Made by a program: the position numbers and the translations under genes
Part shown: piece after piece, positions 1 through 7,255 of the stretch
How positions within the stretch are numbered: the first letter of the stretch is position 1
Layout: each line of letters begins with the position of its first letter
Notes under the pieces: model-generated
What the model saw: only the letters and a program-made list of their open reading frames with translations
What the model was told of the DNA's origin: nothing
Databases searched by the model: none
Source: Eubacteriales bacterium
GTDB lineage: Bacteria; Bacillota; Clostridia; Christensenellales; MB2-83
Length of the DNA: 33,544 bases
Assembly (NCBI GenBank): GCA_018385275.1
Contig: JAHAZM010000067.1
Coordinates: forward strand, 1-33,544
Direction: 5' to 3'

Positions 1-32
1 CATCTAAGCGATACGAAAAGGATATCGCCACA

Positions 33-59
33 AAAAACCTCGATTTTATCGGGGTTTTT
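33..59 (+). terminator. Intrinsic terminator at the window edge
   Basis: Twelve-base inverted repeat (33-44 and 48-59, one G-T wobble) with a TTT loop. The right arm ends in a T run. It probably ends a gene lying before the window; the A-rich left arm makes it usable on both strands. Confidence 0.6.
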
Positions 60-156
60 CGTGTTTTTAGGGGGCAAAAATCACTCTGACTTGGAACGAT
101 TATCTTTGCCTCAAAGAGAAAGACAAAGAATTACAAAAGAACAGGAGTGAAAGAGC

Positions 157-1051
157 ATGAAGATCAAGATTTATCAGATTGACGTTGACCGTGACGAGGA
201 TGACGTTGCCTTTGCTTCGCTTGATGAAACCATCATGCGGCAAGGCGAGAGTAGGATCAACAGCGAGATCTATGACAAGAGATTGACTCTGACGTGCCAC
301 CCGTACGAGCCGTGCCTGTATATCACCGAGGAGGACGGCTGCAAGACGGCTGTGCACAACGCTTTCGATCCGTTCGACGTTCTGGGCGCTTTCAGCAGAG
401 GCGAGACCATCAGCTCGATCACGGGCAGAGAATACGGCGCGCTTGATTTCTGCAGAATGGTCGAATACGCCGCCGGTATGTCGGATATCGGCATAAACGA
501 CGCGGAAGTTGTGCTCGGCTCTGACAAAAAGCGGAAAGAGACTGTTAAAAAGAATGAAGAAAAAGAAAATTCAAAGAGTGAGCCGTTTCATCCCGAAGCG
601 ACGCGCGTCATATACGACGATCCGGCGTACGGCGTCATCAACGAATACCCGGACATAGTTGTAGAGTACTGCATTGTCAAAAACGAACATATCGCAAGCG
701 GACGAAACGCGCATTGGTACGCGTTGATGTGGGCGAGCCGGGAGCTGTTCTTCGACGGCGGGGAACAGATATGGAGCTACGGCTGCGGCGACGCGGAAGG
801 AAAGCGGATCACCGCCGACGCTTTCTTTGCCGCCGCAAACGAAAAACGCGGATCGAATTACCGCGGCGCGTTCTTATATCCGCCGCACGGCGGTTGGTTA
901 AAGAACAGGGATTTCGACCGTGTGAACGCCGCTCTGTTTCCGAACGGGACGGAGGGGCTTGAAGTTTATGAATGGACGACCGACTGGTCGGAGTTCTTCG
1001 ACGACGGTCACGAGTGGTGGGGTGCGCTGTGTTTTACCGTTTACGACAAAA
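157..1051 (+). pseudogene. YodL-like accessory protein, C-terminally truncated
   Basis: About 298 recognisable residues. The first ~120 resemble the YodL-like domain found in large proteins of integrative elements of Clostridia. After a Lys/Glu-rich linker (about residues 125-145), the second half resembles a conserved accessory-region domain with the hallmarks [24 protein letters not shown] and EWWGA. Homologues I recall continue beyond the point reached here (VYDK) for another 15-20 residues. Instead the DNA changes at about 1050 into the 3' end of cysK. The open frame then runs on to 1173 as an Arg-rich nonsense tail. The ATG at 157 follows AGGAG. Codon use is more AT-rich than downstream, which fits acquired DNA. 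Family assignment is from remembered motifs and the molecular role is unknown. Confidence 0.6.
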
Positions 1052-1219
1052 CTGCTGGCCAGGCGCGAAGGCATCTCGGTCGGCATTTCGTCGGGCGCGG
1101 CGCTGCACGCGGCTCTGCTGCTGGCCGCCAGACCGGAAAACAAAGGCAAGACGATCGTCGCGCTTCTGCCTGACAGCGGCGACCGGTATTATTCGACTCC
1201 GCTGTTTGCGGAAAACTGA
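1052..1219 (+). pseudogene. cysK: Cysteine synthase 3' fragment (last 55 codons)
   Basis: The frame offset by one from the preceding gene encodes [17 protein letters not shown], then [18 protein letters not shown] and STPLF. This is the classic C-terminus of O-acetylserine sulfhydrylase (CysK), the PLP enzyme that makes cysteine from O-acetylserine and sulfide. The other ~250 residues, including the PLP lysine, are absent upstream. The fragment ends at TGA 1217-1219 and keeps a perfect terminator. It has no ribosome site of its own and cannot be an active enzyme. Either a deletion or insertion destroyed cysK here, or the assembly joined two unrelated pieces. Confidence 0.85.
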
Positions 1220-1232
1220 CGCGGGTAATAAG

Positions 1233-1270
1233 CAAGGCCCCCTTTTGCCGACGGCAAAAGGGGGCCTTGT
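1233..1270 (+). terminator. Intrinsic terminator of the cysK fragment
   Basis: Perfect 17-bp stem (1233-1249 with 1253-1269) and a 3-base loop, 13 bases after the cysK stop. The T run after it is weak, but the stem is very stable. Confidence 0.75.
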
Positions 1271-1350
1271 CTGTTTCGGCAAGAGAGGGACCCGGCGGAT
1301 TGACAAAAGGACCCGGTAACGTTTCCGCCGCGGTATGGGTAATCTCACGA

Positions 1351-1379
1351 TTGACGAATTCCGCGGGGGTTTTTATAAT
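1351..1379 (+). promoter_or_regulatory. Promoter of the DUF3784-like gene
   Basis: TTGACG at 1351-1356, 17-base spacer, TATAAT at 1374-1379. Transcription would begin near 1386. This rules out the upstream ATG at 1335 as the start of the next gene. Confidence 0.75.
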
Positions 1380-1406
1380 AAATTGAGAAGGGGGGGGGAA
1401 AAACGA

Positions 1407-1730
1407 ATGATCGTTTACGCTGTGCTCCTGTTTGCCGCAGCGGCCCTGATCCTGGGCATAGCGGCGGCGATATACCGGGGAAACACGCGCCTGATCCATG
1501 ATTATCATCAGAAGAACGTCGCGGAAGACAAGCGTCGGGACTACGGCCGGGCTTTTGCCGGAGGGCTGTTCGTCGCCGGCGCGGCGTTGGTTATCGGCGG
1601 TGTGATCGCGCTGTTTGGCGAGAGTCCCGCTCTCGTCGCTTCGGCCGTTGGCGTTCCGATCGGAGGACTGATCGGTTCGGTCGTCGTGCTGCTGCTGGTA
1701 CAAAAAAAGTATAACGGAGGGCTGTTCTGA
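1407..1730 (+). CDS. DUF3784-like small membrane protein
   Basis: A 107-residue integral membrane protein of unknown function. It has a hydrophobic N-terminal segment (about residues 3-22), a polar middle (YRGNTRLIHDYHQ, then charged residues), and two more membrane segments (about 50-70 and 77-99). Length, the three-helix plan and the polar stretch after helix 1 fit DUF3784. The start is ATG 1407, preceded by a run of eight or more Gs acting as ribosome site and lying 28 bases after a near-consensus -10. It stands alone between its own promoter and the next transcription unit. The family call rests on pattern only. Confidence 0.65.
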   Translation: MIVYAVLLFAAAALILGIAAAIYRGNTRLIHDYHQKNVAEDKRRDYGRAFAGGLFVAGAALVIGGVIALFGESPALVASAVGVPIGGLIGSVVVLLLVQKKYNGGLF

Positions 1731-1838
1731 GTGACGGCTTTGGCCCTGCGGAAACCGAACCGGCAGGGAGAACTGTCATGGCTGTGGGAACGGAGAGACT
1801 GCCGCGAACCAGGGGACATGAAAATTTGTAAAAAAGTA

Positions 1839-1868
1839 CTGACAAATCGACGTTATTTTTAATACTAT
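1839..1868 (+). promoter_or_regulatory. Promoter of the riboswitch leader
   Basis: CTGACA at 1839-1844, 18-base spacer, TACTAT at 1863-1868, in AT-rich DNA. Transcription from about 1875 would give a leader of about 220 bases containing the aptamer at 1918-1985. Confidence 0.5.
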
Positions 1869-1917
1869 ATTTTAAAATAAGGACTCTATCTTCATATTTG
1901 TCGATTTTACTGCTATT

Positions 1918-1985
1918 TTGGGGCAAAACCATCGTAAGGTGGCGACGCAAAACTATGGGGGCTCTATGAGTCAGCCAGTTGCATT
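1918..1985 (+). ncRNA. Cyclic di-GMP-I (GEMM-I) riboswitch aptamer
   Basis: The RNA has the GEMM-I layout. A 5' GGGGCAA (from 1920) pairs with TTGC at 1979-1982 (P1). P2 is CCATC/GGTGG capped by a GUAA tetraloop. The conserved GACGCAAA follows, then a short P3 arm (from ACTATGGG to ATGAGT), then the conserved CAGCCAGTTGC 3' strand. It lies in a leader upstream of a surface-protein gene, a common GEMM-I target, and is followed at once by a terminator that reuses the 3' P1 strand. In the sequence alone the ligand could be c-di-GMP or, for a variant subclass, cGAMP; c-di-GMP is far more likely in Clostridia. Confidence 0.87.
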
Positions 1986-2008
1986 GCAACGGGCTGGCTT
2001 ATTTTTTT
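1973..2008 (+). terminator. Riboswitch expression-platform terminator
   Basis: GTTGC-ATT-GCAAC, extended by AGCCA/TGGCT with a bulge, followed by a seven-T run at 2002-2008. The left arm contains the 3' P1 strand of the aptamer, so P1 and terminator are mutually exclusive. This predicts that ligand binding favours read-through (an ON switch); that direction is inferred. Confidence 0.75.
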
Positions 2009-2094
2009 ACAGGAAACTGTTCCAAACAGACGGTATTCGGGTCCGGAACTGAACAAGGACCCTCAGCAAAAAAAAGAGAAAGGAGAAGAAGGAT

Positions 2095-4026
2095 ATGGTA
2101 AAAATCCGGCGTAAGCGTGCGATCCTTGTCCGCAGCGCCCTTCTTCTTGTTCTTTCTCTGATTGTCGTCGTGTTCGCGGTAGTCGTGGACTCGAATCTTT
2201 CCTGGGGATGGTTCGCCAGCAACTCGAGCGTAACGGGAAACGATCTGCAGGTCGCCGTCAGAGCAGAAAACTGCGACCTGCTGGTCAGCCGCACCACGGA
2301 ATACGACCGTATGAAAGGAACGTCGCCGCTGACGCCCGTGCCGGTTTATACGGGCGTGCCCGAGCTGAAGACCGACTTTACGACGAACGGTTACAGCTTA
2401 ACGGCCGATTCGACAAGCGTGTCGCCCTTGGCCTTTGAACGGATCAACGAATATGAGGTCAACGAGCGCGATACGTATACCAATCAGATGCTCTCTACGC
2501 GGTTCCTGATGCCCGGCGCGTACGGAAAGCTGGAATTCTATCTGCGGCCGTGTCATCGCCGGATACACTTTCCGCGAGACGAGCGTCTATGCCGTGATGT
2601 CCGCGTTCAGCAACGGTACGAAAAACTACGTGATCTCCGATCTGAATCCTTCTCTGGCAAAGCTGTCGATCACGGACTCCAGCAGCCAGTATACCGTCAC
2701 CCTTCCCAACGGGCAGGCTGTGTACGTGCTGGGCGCGATCGTCAATTCCGGCGCGGCCGGCGCTTATGTGGCGCTGACGAATTTCTGGCAGGCCTACCGG
2801 GCTCATACGACGGTGCGCGGCGGCGCGGCGTATACGGGCGTGGGCACGGCTTCCGCGGGATCGGCAGTATCTACTCGGACGCGACGACGAAATATGCCGA
2901 CGACCGGGTCCATCTGAGGATCGATTCCATGACCGGGACCGGAAATCCCGCGATCGTTCTTCATATGAGTTTTACCGAGTATAACACTTCGTCTTACCGG
3001 GCGCAGTCCGGGAATACGCACGCTCCCAATACCCAATACGAGCCCAACATAAAATTTGCGAGCAACGCCGGCTACGGCTTGTTCAACCGTCTCGTTCAGA
3101 CCGGCTCCGACGGATACATCGAAGGGTTCATCCTCACCGGCAGCTATAATACCGATTACGTCCTGAACAGGACCGCCGACACAGCGACGACGGCTTACGC
3201 CGCGGCCGATATTCATGTCGCGCAGAGCTTTGCCGAGTTTGTTTCGGGAAATCTGGGAAGCGCGTTTGCCGAGGAGGGGAAGGATAAGTTTGAAATCAGC
3301 GCCACCGTCCGGCTGCTGTACAGAACGGCCGGCGCGGTTCCCGCGCAGTTCCCGGGCAGAAACAGCGACGAATTCAACCGTGATAACGGCGTGACGGTCT
3401 CGGCCGCGTCCAACATCGCGTTCTCCTCGACGACGACTTACAGTAAAAACTCGATCAATCTTGATGAAACGCCGTCCAGGTCGTATTATTCCGAAACCGA
3501 AATCGAAAGCGCGATGTTGAATCTGAACCCCATCGGGGATAGTATCGGCGACTTTACGGAGTTGGGTATCAACGCGCTGAACAATCCGCCGGAGCAGATC
3601 GATCTGCTGGCGGTTCTGGACATCACTTCGATCATCAGACAGATCGATTCGTACGATAACGCGTACGTGACGATCAAACTGCTGCAGAAGCAGAGCGACG
3701 GAACATACGGCAGCGAGCTGCCGATCGCCGATTATATCCCGACCCTGAAGGTCGGCGCCAATGACGCGACTAACGCAGGGACTTACTATTACGCGGTTGT
3801 CGACGACGACGATTTGGAGGATAACGGCGTCGAGATCACGCTCCCCGAGCTGCATCTGACCGTGCTGACGGGCGACGATTTTCAGACTGCCGGTTATACC
3901 TACGGAAACTTCCGCGTGGTGGTGTCGGTCGTTCTGCGCGACGGCACGAGCGAATGCGCGATTTCGCTGGCCACGAACTACGTCATCTATACGAACGCCA
4001 AGGTCTTCCCGAGCTACATTTCCTGA
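2095..4026 (+). CDS. Membrane-anchored surface protein with paired internal frameshifts
   Basis: Starts at ATG 2095 after AAAGGAG and reads 643 codons to TGA. The N-terminus is a basic stretch, a hydrophobic helix (about residues 11-31) and a WGWFASNSSVTGNDLQV motif like those after SipW-type signal sequences (TasA/camelysin-like). The rest is Ser/Thr/Asn/Tyr-rich and beta-like, typical of exported surface proteins. From about 2550 to 2860 the sensible protein (VIAGYTFRETSVYAV, then ISDLNPSLAKL, then AVYVLGAIVNSGAAGAYVAL) lies in the next frame, while the annotated frame gives Arg/Cys-rich nonsense for about 103 codons; at 2860 it returns. So there are two compensating indels, real or from sequencing. 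Expression is under the c-di-GMP-I riboswitch. The exact role (fibre, adhesin or pseudopilin-like) is not determinable. Confidence 0.75.
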   Translation: MVKIRRKRAILVRSALLLVLSLIVVVFAVVVDSNLSWGWFASNSSVTGNDLQVAVRAENCDLLVSRTTEYDRMKGTSPLTPVPVYTGVPELKTDFTTNGYSLTADSTSVSPLAFERINEYEVNERDTYTNQMLSTRFLMPGAYGKLEFYLRPCHRRIHFPRDERLCRDVRVQQRYEKLRDLRSESFSGKAVDHGLQQPVYRHPSQRAGCVRAGRDRQFRRGRRLCGADEFLAGLPGSYDGARRRGVYGRGHGFRGIGSIYSDATTKYADDRVHLRIDSMTGTGNPAIVLHMSFTEYNTSSYRAQSGNTHAPNTQYEPNIKFASNAGYGLFNRLVQTGSDGYIEGFILTGSYNTDYVLNRTADTATTAYAAADIHVAQSFAEFVSGNLGSAFAEEGKDKFEISATVRLLYRTAGAVPAQFPGRNSDEFNRDNGVTVSAASNIAFSSTTTYSKNSINLDETPSRSYYSETEIESAMLNLNPIGDSIGDFTELGINALNNPPEQIDLLAVLDITSIIRQIDSYDNAYVTIKLLQKQSDGTYGSELPIADYIPTLKVGANDATNAGTYYYAVVDDDDLEDNGVEITLPELHLTVLTGDDFQTAGYTYGNFRVVVSVVLRDGTSECAISLATNYVIYTNAKVFPSYIS

Positions 4027-4044
4027 CGGATCGGATTCTTGCAA

Positions 4045-4081
4045 GAAAAAAGCTTTCCCGTTTATCGGGAAAGCCTTTTTT
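4045..4081 (+). terminator. Bidirectional terminator between convergent genes
   Basis: GCTTTCCCG (4052-4060) pairs with CGGGAAAGC (4066-4074), flanked by A and T runs. It serves the surface-protein gene and the minus-strand SGNH gene that ends at 4101. Confidence 0.8.
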
Positions 4082-4100
4082 GCGTTTCAAGCGGATCGGG

Positions 4101-4898
4101 TCACCATTTATAATGGATATGATGGACGCCGTCCTGCGGCAGGAATGCCACCTGCGTGAAATCTTCGGGCGAGCGGCGGATCAGATAATCGATATACGAC
4201 ATAATCATCTGCGCCGTCAGCCGGTAGCCCATGGCGTTGAGATGACCTCCCATATAGAAGGTCTTACGGAAACGCGCGTCGTACACGGGTCCGTACCGGA
4301 ACAGATCGATGACGTAGGTGTTTTCGAAAACCTCTGCCAGTCGGTACAGCAGGTCCGTCATTTCGGCGGCCAGAACGGGATCCTGAAACTCGCAGTGAGG
4401 GAAGCCTACCAGGAAGAATTTTGCCTTGGGCGCGATTTTCTTATAGCGCTGGATCACGCGGGCGTACCAGCCGGCGAAGGTGGGGGCGTTATTTTCCGGA
4501 TCGTTCAGATCAACGTCGTCGACGGAGCCGAGGGGCATATGCAGATTGATCAGATCGTTGACGCCGAGCGCGATGATATACGCCTGACAGGCCAGCGCCG
4601 GATCCCAGAAACCGTTAGCTTCGGCAAAGCTGCGGCAGTATTCCTCGGCCGTCATGCCGCCGCGTGAGAAATTCAGCACCTTGACGCCGGCCGCGCGGGC
4701 CATAAACTGCCCCCAGGAATACTCAAACATGTCGTGGTAGCCGACGTTCCCCGCCTCGTCCAGCGACTCCATTTCGCCGGAAGAGAGGCTGTCGCCGACA
4801 CAGGCCACGGTACGGAAAATACTGAAAAAGCCCCCGTCGGGATGAAGAACGTCGAGGGGTTTTTCGCCATCCCGTAAATAATACTGATTGATATCCAT
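4101..4898 (-). CDS. SGNH/GDSL-family hydrolase
   Basis: A 265-residue cytoplasmic-looking protein with no signal peptide. SGNH blocks are visible: GDS at residues 35-37 (Ser nucleophile), SRGG at 78-81 (oxyanion Gly), GVND at 112-115 (oxyanion Asn) and GGHLNAMGY around His219. The Asp that normally sits three residues before the catalytic His (DxxH) is Met here (MGGH), so the triad is either a dyad or uses another acid. Family members are esterases or lipases acting on acyl or acetyl esters; no substrate can be named. ATG at 4898 follows AAGGAG and has its own extended -10 promoter. It is divergent from the sirtuin gene. Confidence 0.85.
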   Translation of the reverse strand: MDINQYYLRDGEKPLDVLHPDGGFFSIFRTVACVGDSLSSGEMESLDEAGNVGYHDMFEYSWGQFMARAAGVKVLNFSRGGMTAEEYCRSFAEANGFWDPALACQAYIIALGVNDLINLHMPLGSVDDVDLNDPENNAPTFAGWYARVIQRYKKIAPKAKFFLVGFPHCEFQDPVLAAEMTDLLYRLAEVFENTYVIDLFRYGPVYDARFRKTFYMGGHLNAMGYRLTAQMIMSYIDYLIRRSPEDFTQVAFLPQDGVHHIHYKW

Positions 4899-4928
4899 AC
4901 GAACGACGCTCCTTTATTATTTTATTCT

Positions 4929-4957
4929 ATTATATCATAGGATAGGATGAATAGCAA
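4929..4957 (-). promoter_or_regulatory. Promoter of the SGNH hydrolase gene
   Basis: On the minus strand: TTGCTA (4957-4952), 17-base spacer, TATAAT (4934-4929), with an extended TGA just before the -10. Confidence 0.75.
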
Positions 4958-4973
4958 CACCGGGTTGGGGAAA

Positions 4974-5002
4974 TTGCGGAACGCGCGGAAATATGTTATA
5001 AT
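4974..5002 (+). promoter_or_regulatory. Promoter of the sirtuin gene
   Basis: TTGCGG (4974-4979), 17-base spacer, extended -10 TGTTATAAT (-10 hexamer 4997-5002). It lies back to back with the minus-strand promoter, with 16 bases between the two -35 boxes. It also shows that the open frame from 4947 is not translated from there. Confidence 0.75.
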
Positions 5003-5060
5003 GAATAAAAAGGCTTTCCGTGCGATCCGCGCGGGAGCGCGGACGATCGGAGGGAAAAAG

Positions 5061-5822
5061 ATGGACGACAAGATCGCGCGCCTGAAAGAGATCCTGGACG
5101 ATTCGGAAAACGTCGTTTTTTTCGGCGGGGCGGGCGTTTCGACGGAGAGCGGCGTCCCGGATTTCCGCTCAAAAGACGGTCTGTATAATCAGCACGACGT
5201 GCGCTTTGAGCGCTACCGGCCGGAGTATCTGCTGAGCCACAGCTGCCTGGTCGACGAACCGGAGGTGTTCTTCGAGTTTTATCGGCAGAAAATGGACACG
5301 CGCGCCATCGAGCCCAACGACGCGCACCGCGTTCTGGCAGAGATGGAGAAGAGAGGACGCCTCCGCGCCGTCGTCACGCAGAACATCGACGGTCTGCATC
5401 AGAAAGCCGGCAGCCGTGTCGTTTACGAGATCCACGGCAGCACGCTCCGCAATTACTGTATGCGCTGCGGCCGCGTCTACGACAGCGACGCGATTTTTCG
5501 CTCGACCGAAAGGGTGCCGCACTGCGCCTGCGGCGGCGTGATCCGCTGCGACGTGACGCTGTACGAGGAGGCGCTGCCGGAAGAAGCGGTCGCCGGCGCG
5601 ATCGGCGCGATCCGCCGGGCCGACACGCTGATCATCGGAGGAACGTCCCTGACCGTCTATCCCGCCGCATCTTTTATCGGCTATTTTCACGGCAAGCATT
5701 GGGTCGTCATCAATAAAGAACATCTCGATTTGCCGCTGGATCCGGAGTCGGATCTGGAGATCAACCGACCGATCGGAGAAGTTTTCCGAGCGATGGCTCA
5801 GGCGGAAAACAAAAGGAGTTGA
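5061..5822 (+). CDS. Sirtuin (NAD-dependent protein deacylase)
   Basis: A 253-residue Sir2-family enzyme, which removes acetyl or longer acyl groups from lysines using NAD+, giving nicotinamide and O-acyl-ADP-ribose. Visible motifs are GAGVSTESGVPDFRS (residues 23-37, NAD-binding Rossmann loop), TQNIDGLHQKAG (106-117), catalytic His125 in EIHGS, a zinc site CMRC/CAC (Cys133, 136, 155, 157), and GTSLTVYPA for the nicotinamide/ribose loop. The second zinc pair is Cys-x-Cys rather than Cys-x2-Cys, as in many bacterial members. ATG 5061 follows CGGAGGG and lies downstream of the promoter. Single-gene unit ended by a bidirectional terminator. Acyl preference cannot be read from the sequence. Confidence 0.93.
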   Translation: MDDKIARLKEILDDSENVVFFGGAGVSTESGVPDFRSKDGLYNQHDVRFERYRPEYLLSHSCLVDEPEVFFEFYRQKMDTRAIEPNDAHRVLAEMEKRGRLRAVVTQNIDGLHQKAGSRVVYEIHGSTLRNYCMRCGRVYDSDAIFRSTERVPHCACGGVIRCDVTLYEEALPEEAVAGAIGAIRRADTLIIGGTSLTVYPAASFIGYFHGKHWVVINKEHLDLPLDPESDLEINRPIGEVFRAMAQAENKRS

Positions 5823-5824
5823 AT

Positions 5825-5854
5825 AAAAAAAGCGCCCGATCGGGCGCTTTTTTT
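5825..5854 (+). terminator. Bidirectional terminator
   Basis: Perfect palindrome centred at 5839/5840 with seven As on one side and seven Ts on the other. It ends both the sirtuin gene (+) and the DUF4886-like gene (-). Confidence 0.85.
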
Positions 5855-5860
5855 AATTCG

Positions 5861-6682
5861 TTACGCTGTGACGGCGAGCGGACTGGCCGCCGCGTCCTCC
5901 ACGGAACGGACGATCGCCTGCGAGAGGGCGGGCGAAACGTCCAGCCCTTCGGGACGGAACGGCGTTCCGGCAAGCGGGAGACCGGTCAGGGCGCGGAGCC
6001 ACATGTGTCCGGCCGCGAAACAGCCGAGCGTGTTGAGGTGATAGCCGTCCGCGTTCAGCGTGTCGCCCACAAAGGTGCCGCGCAGGTTCTGGAGCGAGGT
6101 GCCACAGGGAATGAGGATATCGTAAAGCCCGGACGAGAGCACCTGATCGCGGACCGCTTCGCAGATGGCGGCGTACATGCGCATCTGATCGCAGCCGTAC
6201 CGGCCGAAAGCCGGATGATCGGCATTACGGGCGAACGCCCAGGTCATATGCCAGGCCAGCAGGCCGTCTTTTTTCGTTCTCATGCGGCGCAGATGCTCGG
6301 TCATGGAGAGAAAATCCGCGCCGTAGGTTTCAGGCAGTCCGCTGTCGGGACTGCACTGCTGCAGCGTGATGACGTCCCAGTCCTCGTCCGCGACGCCCTC
6401 GGCCAGCGACGCGGGCCGCATCGTCCAGGTTCCGGCGGTGTTTTTGTAGTATTCATACGCCTGTTCGGACGAGCCGACGTTGTCGAGATGCCGCCGGATG
6501 GAGCAGCCGCCGATGTAGAGATCGCCCAGTACGATTTGCCTCACGCCGGCCGCCTCCGCGATCTGATAAAGATACTGCATGGTATTGACGCTGAAACTGT
6601 TGCCTACGGCCAGTACCTTCAGCGTGCCGTCAAAACGTCTTTTTCCCGTCAGGTTCGTGTTGTCGTGGCGAAAATCGCTCAT
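5861..6682 (-). CDS. DUF4886-like SGNH-fold hydrolase
   Basis: A 273-residue protein with the DUF4886 signature KVLAVGNSFSVN near residue 30 (Ser nucleophile in GNSFS), VITLQQCSPDSG in the middle, and a canonical DGYHLNTLG block near the C-terminus (Asp and His of the triad). It has no signal peptide, so it is probably cytoplasmic. Family members are uncharacterised SGNH hydrolases thought to act on carbohydrate esters. I chose ATG 6682 because a promoter lies 65 bases upstream; the open frame reaching 7096 runs back through that promoter and the next gene. This is the second SGNH protein within 3 kb, but the two are not close copies. Confidence 0.8.
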   Translation of the reverse strand: MSDFRHDNTNLTGKRRFDGTLKVLAVGNSFSVNTMQYLYQIAEAAGVRQIVLGDLYIGGCSIRRHLDNVGSSEQAYEYYKNTAGTWTMRPASLAEGVADEDWDVITLQQCSPDSGLPETYGADFLSMTEHLRRMRTKKDGLLAWHMTWAFARNADHPAFGRYGCDQMRMYAAICEAVRDQVLSSGLYDILIPCGTSLQNLRGTFVGDTLNADGYHLNTLGCFAAGHMWLRALTGLPLAGTPFRPEGLDVSPALSQAIVRSVEDAAASPLAVTA

Positions 6683-6746
6683 AGAGAGCCATGCCTTTCT
6701 ATTGCTCGCGCCTTTGTGAGAAGACGCGGCGAAAAACTCTGGTCTG

Positions 6747-6775
6747 ATTTTACCACGAAACGCTCCGTTTGACAA
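6747..6775 (-). promoter_or_regulatory. Promoter of the DUF4886-like gene
   Basis: Minus strand: TTGTCA (6775-6770), 17-base spacer, TAAAAT (6752-6747). Confidence 0.65.
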
Positions 6776-6850
6776 GCCCGGGGAGGGGCAGAAGAGGGGT
6801 ATCCTTCTATAGAAGATATTTAAAGAATATAGGGAAGCCTTCGCGTCGCG

Positions 6851-6879
6851 TTGCCAAAAGCGGGTTTTCGTTGTATAAT
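6851..6879 (+). promoter_or_regulatory. Promoter of the lone FakA-domain gene
   Basis: TTGCCA (6851-6856), 17-base spacer, TATAAT (6874-6879). Confidence 0.8.
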
Positions 6880-6907
6880 GAAAAGCAATGAAAAGGAGGA
6901 ATGCAGC

Positions 6908-7201
6908 ATGGAGTACGCCAACAGCATCGATGCGGAGGACGATCAGTTCGCTTGCCGTTACGACACGCAGCTTCTGATCGATCGTCGGGATCAGGATCTG
7001 GACGAAACTGCGATCACGGATTATATCGCTTCTCATTTTGAGGGCAATTCCCTGATCGTAGTCGGAGACGCGGACCTGATCAAGATCCATTTTCACACTA
7101 ACGAGCCGTGGCGCATCCTGGAGTACGGTGCTTCCGTGGGGGAGATCTACGATATCGTCGTGGAAGATATGATCCGTCAGTCCAACGGACTCGACGGCTG
7201 A
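6908..7201 (+). CDS. Stand-alone FakA middle domain (DAK-associated)
   Basis: A 97-residue protein matching only the middle domain of fatty-acid kinase FakA. Compare LIVVGDADLIKIHFHTNEP here with the corresponding SIVVAQEGTRVKVHIHTLHP stretch in the full-length FakA of this window. The kinase (DhaL) domain and the C-terminal DegV-like domain are absent. ATG 6908 is 8 bases after AAGGAGG and downstream of a near-consensus promoter, and a strong terminator follows, so this is a deliberate single-gene unit and not a gene scrap. The role is unknown; a decoy or regulatory partner for FakA or DegV proteins is one possibility. The Cys of FYC/FAC-type zinc-site patterns is present once (FAC). Confidence 0.7.
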   Translation: MEYANSIDAEDDQFACRYDTQLLIDRRDQDLDETAITDYIASHFEGNSLIVVGDADLIKIHFHTNEPWRILEYGASVGEIYDIVVEDMIRQSNGLDG

Positions 7202-7220
7202 ATCACATCGGTCGTTCCGG

Positions 7221-7255
7221 CCCGCCGCATCGCCTCAGGCGTGCGGCGGGTTTTT
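7221..7255 (+). terminator. Intrinsic terminator
   Basis: CCCGCCGCA (7221-7229) pairs with TGCGGCGGG (7242-7250), with an inner CGCC/GGCG stem, then TTTTT. Confidence 0.85.

Noticed and set aside
1731-1860. Possible small gene directly after the DUF3784-like gene (GTG 1731)
   Set aside because: The ~43-residue product has no recognisable pattern and no ribosome site; it runs into the riboswitch promoter.
4947-5060. N-terminal extension of the sirtuin
   Set aside because: It spans the promoter at 4974-5002; the family begins where the ATG at 5061 does.
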